A stretch of DNA of 9,514 nt, taken from Candidatus Latescibacterota bacterium. Lineage in GTDB: Bacteria; Latescibacterota; UBA2968; GCA-2709665. Both the position numbers and the translations under genes were made by a program. The stretch covers positions 1-9,514 of the forward strand of contig JASLMQ010000438.1 of the NCBI GenBank assembly GCA_030746455.1. Reading direction: 5' to 3'. Below are positions 7,124 to 9,514 of this stretch, piece after piece. The notes beneath the pieces were generated by a model. That model worked only from the letters and a program-made list of their open reading frames with translations. It searched no databases and was not told where the DNA came from. Numbering within the stretch: the stretch's first letter is position 1; each line of letters starts with the position of its first letter.

Positions 7124-8485
7124 TCAGGCGTCACCCTTCGTCCGTTGCGTCGGTTCTGCGGGGAACGCCAGTGTGAACCGCGCGCCTCCCCGGGGGCTCT
7201 CGGAGACCTCCGCAGAGCCCGCCTGGAGTCCCATGATGCGCTGGACGATGGCGAGGCCCAGGCCCGCTCCTCCCACGCTGGAGGTGCGGCTTTCGTCGAG
7301 GCGGGAGAAGGGCTCGAAGACCTTGTCGCGAACGTCCGGGGGGATCCCGGGGCCGTCGTCGTCGATACAGATGAAGACGGACCCATCCTCCTGTCGGCCT
7401 TCTAACCAGATATCGGTCTTCGCGTGGCGCACCGCATTGGTGACGAGGTTCAGTACGGCCCGCCGGAAGTAGCGGGGAATGGCGCGTACGTACACCGTGC
7501 TGCAATCGACGTGGACGGCCAGGTCGTCACGCAGCTCGGAGACGATCCCGGGCATCTCGCGGAGGACGGCGCCGACGTCCACCCTGTCCATCTCGGGGGC
7601 GGCATCGTCGCCTTCCAGGCGGACGAATGTGAGGAGCTCCTCAACGAGGTCATTCAGCTCGGTGAGAGAACCCTGGATCCGGAGGAGATGGCGTGTCTTC
7701 TCCTCTGGTGAGTCCGTGGACTGGGCCTCGTCGAGCACGAAGAACAACCTGGCCAGCGGCGTGCGGAACTCGTGGGAGACGGCGCGCAGGAGCTCCTTCT
7801 GGCCTTCCAGGAGCCCTTCGATTCTGTCGGCCATCGCGTTGAAGGTGCTCGCGAGCTCCGCGACGGCATCCGCGCTGTCCACCTCGGCCCTGCTTTCGAG
7901 ATCCCCCTGGCCGAAGCGCTCCGCGACCTCCGAGAGCCTGTGAATCCGGCGCTCGAGCGGCCGCACGAGGAAGTAGATGGCTGCGCCGATCAGCAGGAGG
8001 ATCGAAGCCAGGATGCCCAGGAATATGTACTCTGTGCCCCGCAGGGGACCCGGTCTAGGCCTGCCCCTCCCGGGCCTGCCGTCTGGAGCCGGTCCCCGGG
8101 GTCTCCGCCTGACCCCCATTGCCAAGACCTCCGCTTCAGAGATCTTGGCGTAGGCCTGCGGTCCCGTGTCCGTGAAAGCCGCGACGGCTTCACCGGACTG
8201 CATCTGCTGAACCATCTCCGGAGAAAGCGCTAGCTCACCAAAGGGCTTGACGGTGAGGGACCACCATCGTCCGTGGCGGGCGAGGATCTCCGCGCGCCGG
8301 GTCGAGTCCTCCCCGGCCTCCGCGAGGTGCTGGCTGATGGCGGTCGCACTGCCACGCATCCTCTCGAGGAATCTGGTACGGCGGAGCGCCTCAAGCCGCT
8401 GGTTGACGATGAAGATCGTGGCGATGGCCCCCAGGAAAAGGACGATGGCCATCCCGATGTAGATGCGGAGAAATTGCTGTCTCAC
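7124..8485 (-). CDS. Membrane sensor histidine kinase, RstB/CpxA-like
   Basis: This 453-residue kinase would phosphorylate the response regulator encoded just upstream. Transmembrane helix 1 is at about 9-29, a periplasmic segment at 30-151 and helix 2 at 152-173, followed by HAMP (174-228), HisKA with SHEFRTPLARL (phospho-acceptor His238) and HATPase_c. ATP-binding motifs are the N box LNLVTNAVRHA (345-355), DDDGPGIP (375-382) and GGAGLGLAIV (405-414). All catalytic residues look intact. The start is GTG, overlapping the regulator's stop as GTGA, with GAGG seven bases upstream, so the two are translationally coupled. The QFLRIYIG start and PLARL after the histidine box are like RstB and CpxA. 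The periplasmic segment just before helix 2 (about 126-150) is rich in Arg, Pro and Gly, which is unusual for the outer face of a membrane helix. The signal sensed is unknown. Confidence 0.95.
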   Translation of the reverse strand: MRQQFLRIYIGMAIVLFLGAIATIFIVNQRLEALRRTRFLERMRGSATAISQHLAEAGEDSTRRAEILARHGRWWSLTVKPFGELALSPEMVQQMQSGEAVAAFTDTGPQAYAKISEAEVLAMGVRRRPRGPAPDGRPGRGRPRPGPLRGTEYIFLGILASILLLIGAAIYFLVRPLERRIHRLSEVAERFGQGDLESRAEVDSADAVAELASTFNAMADRIEGLLEGQKELLRAVSHEFRTPLARLFFVLDEAQSTDSPEEKTRHLLRIQGSLTELNDLVEELLTFVRLEGDDAAPEMDRVDVGAVLREMPGIVSELRDDLAVHVDCSTVYVRAIPRYFRRAVLNLVTNAVRHAKTDIWLEGRQEDGSVFICIDDDGPGIPPDVRDKVFEPFSRLDESRTSSVGGAGLGLAIVQRIMGLQAGSAEVSESPRGGARFTLAFPAEPTQRTKGDA

Positions 8486-9195
8486 GGTCCTTCCTCTGCC
8501 ATGAGGTAACCCACGCCGCGCACGGTTTTGATGTAGTGGGGAGCGGAGGTGTCGTCGCCGAGCTTTCGCCGGATCCGGGACACGTAGACGTCCACGCTCC
8601 GGTCCAGGCCGTCGTAGTCGTAGTTGAAGAGGGCCTGGTAGATGTCCTGGCGGCTCACGACCTCACCGGCCCGGCCCGCCAGGTACCACAGCAGCTCGAA
8701 CTCGATGGTGGTGAGATCGATTCCGGTCTCACCCAGGACGACCTCTCTCCGTCCCGCGTCCACGGCAAGCTGACCCACGGCTACGCGACCCGCCGTTGAC
8801 TTCGGAGCGGCCGGCTGGACCCTCCGGAGCAGGGCCCGGATTCTGGCGATGAGCACACGGGGCTGCACCGGCTTGGTGACGAAGTCGTCGGCGCCGAGCT
8901 CGAGTCCCAGGATCTCGTCCAGGTCCTCGTCGCGGGCGGTCAGGATCAGGATGGGCCCACCATATGCCGGTCGAACGGCCTTGCAGACCTGGAAGCCGTC
9001 CATTCCAGGCAGCATGAGGTCGAGGATCACGAGATCCGGCGACTCCGAGAGGATCCGTTCCGCCGCCGTTTCGCCGTTCGGCTCGCAGGCGACCTGGAAC
9101 CCCTCCCGCTCGAGGCGCTCCTTGATGAGCTCCGCCAGCTCGATGTCGTCCTCGACGATAAGGATCGTCTCGCTGTTTGCCTGAGGTGATTCCAT
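8482..9195 (-). CDS. OmpR/PhoB-family response regulator, RstA-like
   Basis: This 237-residue DNA-binding regulator is the first gene of the operon. The receiver domain spans about 9-125, with acidic pair Asp16/Asp17, phospho-acceptor Asp59 in LVILDLMLPGMDG, Thr86 and Lys108 in FVTKP. A winged-helix domain follows at about 136-234, with LTTIEFELLWYL, the recognition-helix region DRSVDVYVSRIRRKL (198-212) and the wing motif IKTVRGVGY. ILTARDEDLDEILGLELGAD is typical of the RstA-like branch. The ATG is preceded by TGAGG with a seven-base spacing, set in the loop of a small hairpin. The kinase gene overlaps its end by four bases. TTACA repeats upstream of the start suggest autoregulation. The likely targets include this operon; other targets cannot be seen from the window. 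Confidence 0.95.
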   Translation of the reverse strand: MESPQANSETILIVEDDIELAELIKERLEREGFQVACEPNGETAAERILSESPDLVILDLMLPGMDGFQVCKAVRPAYGGPILILTARDEDLDEILGLELGADDFVTKPVQPRVLIARIRALLRRVQPAAPKSTAGRVAVGQLAVDAGRREVVLGETGIDLTTIEFELLWYLAGRAGEVVSRQDIYQALFNYDYDGLDRSVDVYVSRIRRKLGDDTSAPHYIKTVRGVGYLMAEEGP

Positions 9196-9211
9196 GCTCT
9201 AGCCTCAGAGC
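9196..9211 (-). promoter_or_regulatory. Ribosome-binding site within a small hairpin loop
   Basis: The minus strand reads GCTCTGAGGCTAGAGC directly before the response regulator ATG: a perfect 5-base stem (GCTCT/AGAGC) with the Shine-Dalgarno GAGG in its 6-base loop. The spacing from GAGG to ATG is seven bases, which supports this start. The loop is complementary over five bases (GAGGC/GCCTC) to the CCTCC region at 9254-9260 upstream in the leader. Confidence 0.5.
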
Positions 9212-9224
9212 GATACAAAGCAAC

Positions 9225-9254
9225 CACAGATGAGCACAGATAAACACTGATAAG
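9225..9254. repeat. Three-copy 10-base tandem repeat (CACAGATRAR type)
   Basis: Three consecutive units begin at 9225, 9235 and 9245 on the plus strand, each close to CACAGATRAR; the third has T for A at its fourth base and R is G or A. The stretch is AT-rich against a GC-rich background. Similar CACAGATG/AACACAGATG strings are, as I recall, scattered through intergenic regions of many environmental bacteria and often give spurious short proteins. Its role is unknown. Confidence 0.75.
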
Positions 9255-9258
9255 GAGG

Positions 9259-9289
9259 CGTCAGAGCCTGGCGATTGCAGGCCTTGACG
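9259..9289 (-). other. Leader hairpin (imperfect inverted repeat, 12-base arms)
   Basis: Arms at 9259-9270 and 9278-9289 enclose a 7-base loop. Ten of twelve pairs are Watson-Crick, with one wobble and one mismatch. The hairpin lies in the predicted leader of the operon. On the minus strand it is followed by CCTCC and not by a T tract, so it does not look like a simple intrinsic terminator. Confidence 0.5.
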
Positions 9290-9313
9290 GGCCTTGTTGT
9301 TGAAGTATCGCCC

Positions 9314-9322
9314 ATTATCGCA
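9314..9322 (-). promoter_or_regulatory. Extended -10 promoter element of the operon
   Basis: The minus strand reads TGCGATAAT, matching the extended -10 form TGnTATAAT at all but one position. No TTGACA-like -35 lies 16-18 bases upstream; that position falls within the TTACA array instead. Transcription would start near 9307, leaving a leader of about 110 bases before the response regulator ATG at 9195. The promoter call assumes housekeeping-type sigma recognition in this lineage. Confidence 0.55.
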
Positions 9323-9330
9323 AGGATGTC

Positions 9331-9368
9331 TGTAAGGGCTTTGTAAATGGAATGTAACAGTTTGTAAA
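9331..9368 (-). promoter_or_regulatory. Array of four TTACA direct repeats: probable response-regulator operator
   Basis: On the plus strand TGTAA occurs at 9331, 9342, 9353 and 9363, that is TTACA on the minus strand at spacings of 10, 11 and 11 bases in an AT-rich stretch. Two of the copies are extended to TTTACA and one to GTTACA. Direct repeats one helical turn apart, with AT-rich gaps, are how OmpR/PhoB-family dimers bind DNA, and GTTACA resembles the second half of the RstA box reported for Escherichia coli. The promoter-proximal unit ends 11 bases before the -10 element, the geometry of PhoB-activated promoters that lack a good -35. Autoregulation by the adjacent regulator is inferred. 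Confidence 0.7.
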
Positions 9369-9400
9369 CAGGCGATTCCAAGACTACGGCCACAATGGGC

Positions 9401-9514
9401 CTACGATTCCCAGGAACCCATCGCGATTGTGGGTATGCAGAACCGGTCGCCCTCGCTGATTTCATAGATCCTGAAGGCCTCGCCCTCCTTCAGCATCAGG
9501 TCCGGATTGTCGAT
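9401..9514 (-). CDS. C-terminal end of an unidentified gene (partial, runs off the right edge)
   Basis: Reading the minus strand from the window edge gives 37 in-frame codons ending in TAG at 9403-9401. The visible residues include DNPDLMLKEGEAF, IYEISEGDRF and the terminus TIAMGSWES. The frame is open to the edge, GC-rich and of the same codon style as the downstream genes, while the base composition turns AT-rich just after its stop; this supports a genuine gene end. I do not recognise the family from so short a piece. It lies 205 bases upstream of the response regulator on the same strand; since a separate promoter seems to sit in the gap, it is probably not part of the same primary transcript. 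Confidence 0.6.
   Translation of the reverse strand: MDNPDLMLKEGEAFRIYEISEGDRFCIPTIAMGSWES

Noticed and set aside
8729..9247. Minus-strand frame with an FICAHLWL start
   Set aside because: It is the shifted frame of the response regulator gene joined to the tandem repeat; no independent support.
9225..9254. CRISPR-like array
   Set aside because: Three contiguous 10-base units without spacers cannot be a CRISPR array.
9251..9258. Plus-strand TAAGGAGG as a ribosome-binding site
   Set aside because: It is a perfect Shine-Dalgarno sequence, but no start codon at suitable distance opens a credible plus-strand gene; downstream lies the promoter of the minus-strand operon.
9205..9465. Minus-strand open frame of 86 codons in the region upstream of the response regulator
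   Set aside because: It overlaps the promoter, the TTACA array and the tandem repeat, and conflicts with the better-supported gene end at 9401-9514. Its Cys-rich tail is just the translated CACAGAT repeat.

Overview
The window is a GC-rich bacterial segment in which every convincing gene lies on the minus strand. It reads from right to left as one probable six-gene operon, preceded by the last 37 codons of another minus-strand gene. The likely source is a Gram-negative, diderm bacterium, probably uncultivated, of the FCB group or nearby (Latescibacterota, Gemmatimonadota, Eisenbacteria and similar lineages). This is inferred from a very large outer-membrane barrel protein with SprA-like modules, a dockerin-like tail of the 'DFDGSGxVDFxDFxxFAxxFG' style common in such genomes, twin-arginine signal peptides and a lipoprotein. 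Placement below that level is not secure.

Layout in transcription order: (1) 9514-9401, the C-terminal end of an unidentified gene. (2) 9400-9196, a regulatory region with four TTACA direct repeats spaced 10, 11 and 11 bases, an extended -10 promoter directly downstream, a hairpin, a three-copy 10-base tandem repeat and a small hairpin that displays the Shine-Dalgarno sequence. (3) 9195-8482, an OmpR/PhoB-type response regulator resembling RstA. (4) 8485-7124, its RstB/CpxA-like membrane histidine kinase, translationally coupled through a GTGA overlap. (5) 7100-5868, a Tat-exported DUF362 protein with a C-terminal dockerin-like calcium-binding tail. (6) 5849-5304, a small lipoprotein resembling DUF6599. 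(7) 5307-4402, a second, shorter Tat-exported DUF362 protein, coupled through an ATGA overlap. (8) 4244 (or 4334) to 51, a protein of about 1400 residues with a seven-bladed propeller, SprA-like modules and a C-terminal outer-membrane beta-barrel. A possible weak hairpin terminator follows.

How the parts may work together: a two-component system that appears to control its own promoter through PhoB-style direct repeats is transcribed with four cell-envelope proteins. The exported DUF362 pair, the lipoprotein and the outer-membrane protein could form one envelope machine, for example for processing, displaying or translocating a surface molecule, with the kinase sensing its state. The gene order and motifs are seen directly; the joint function is inference. 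I see no mobile element, CRISPR array, tRNA or rRNA.
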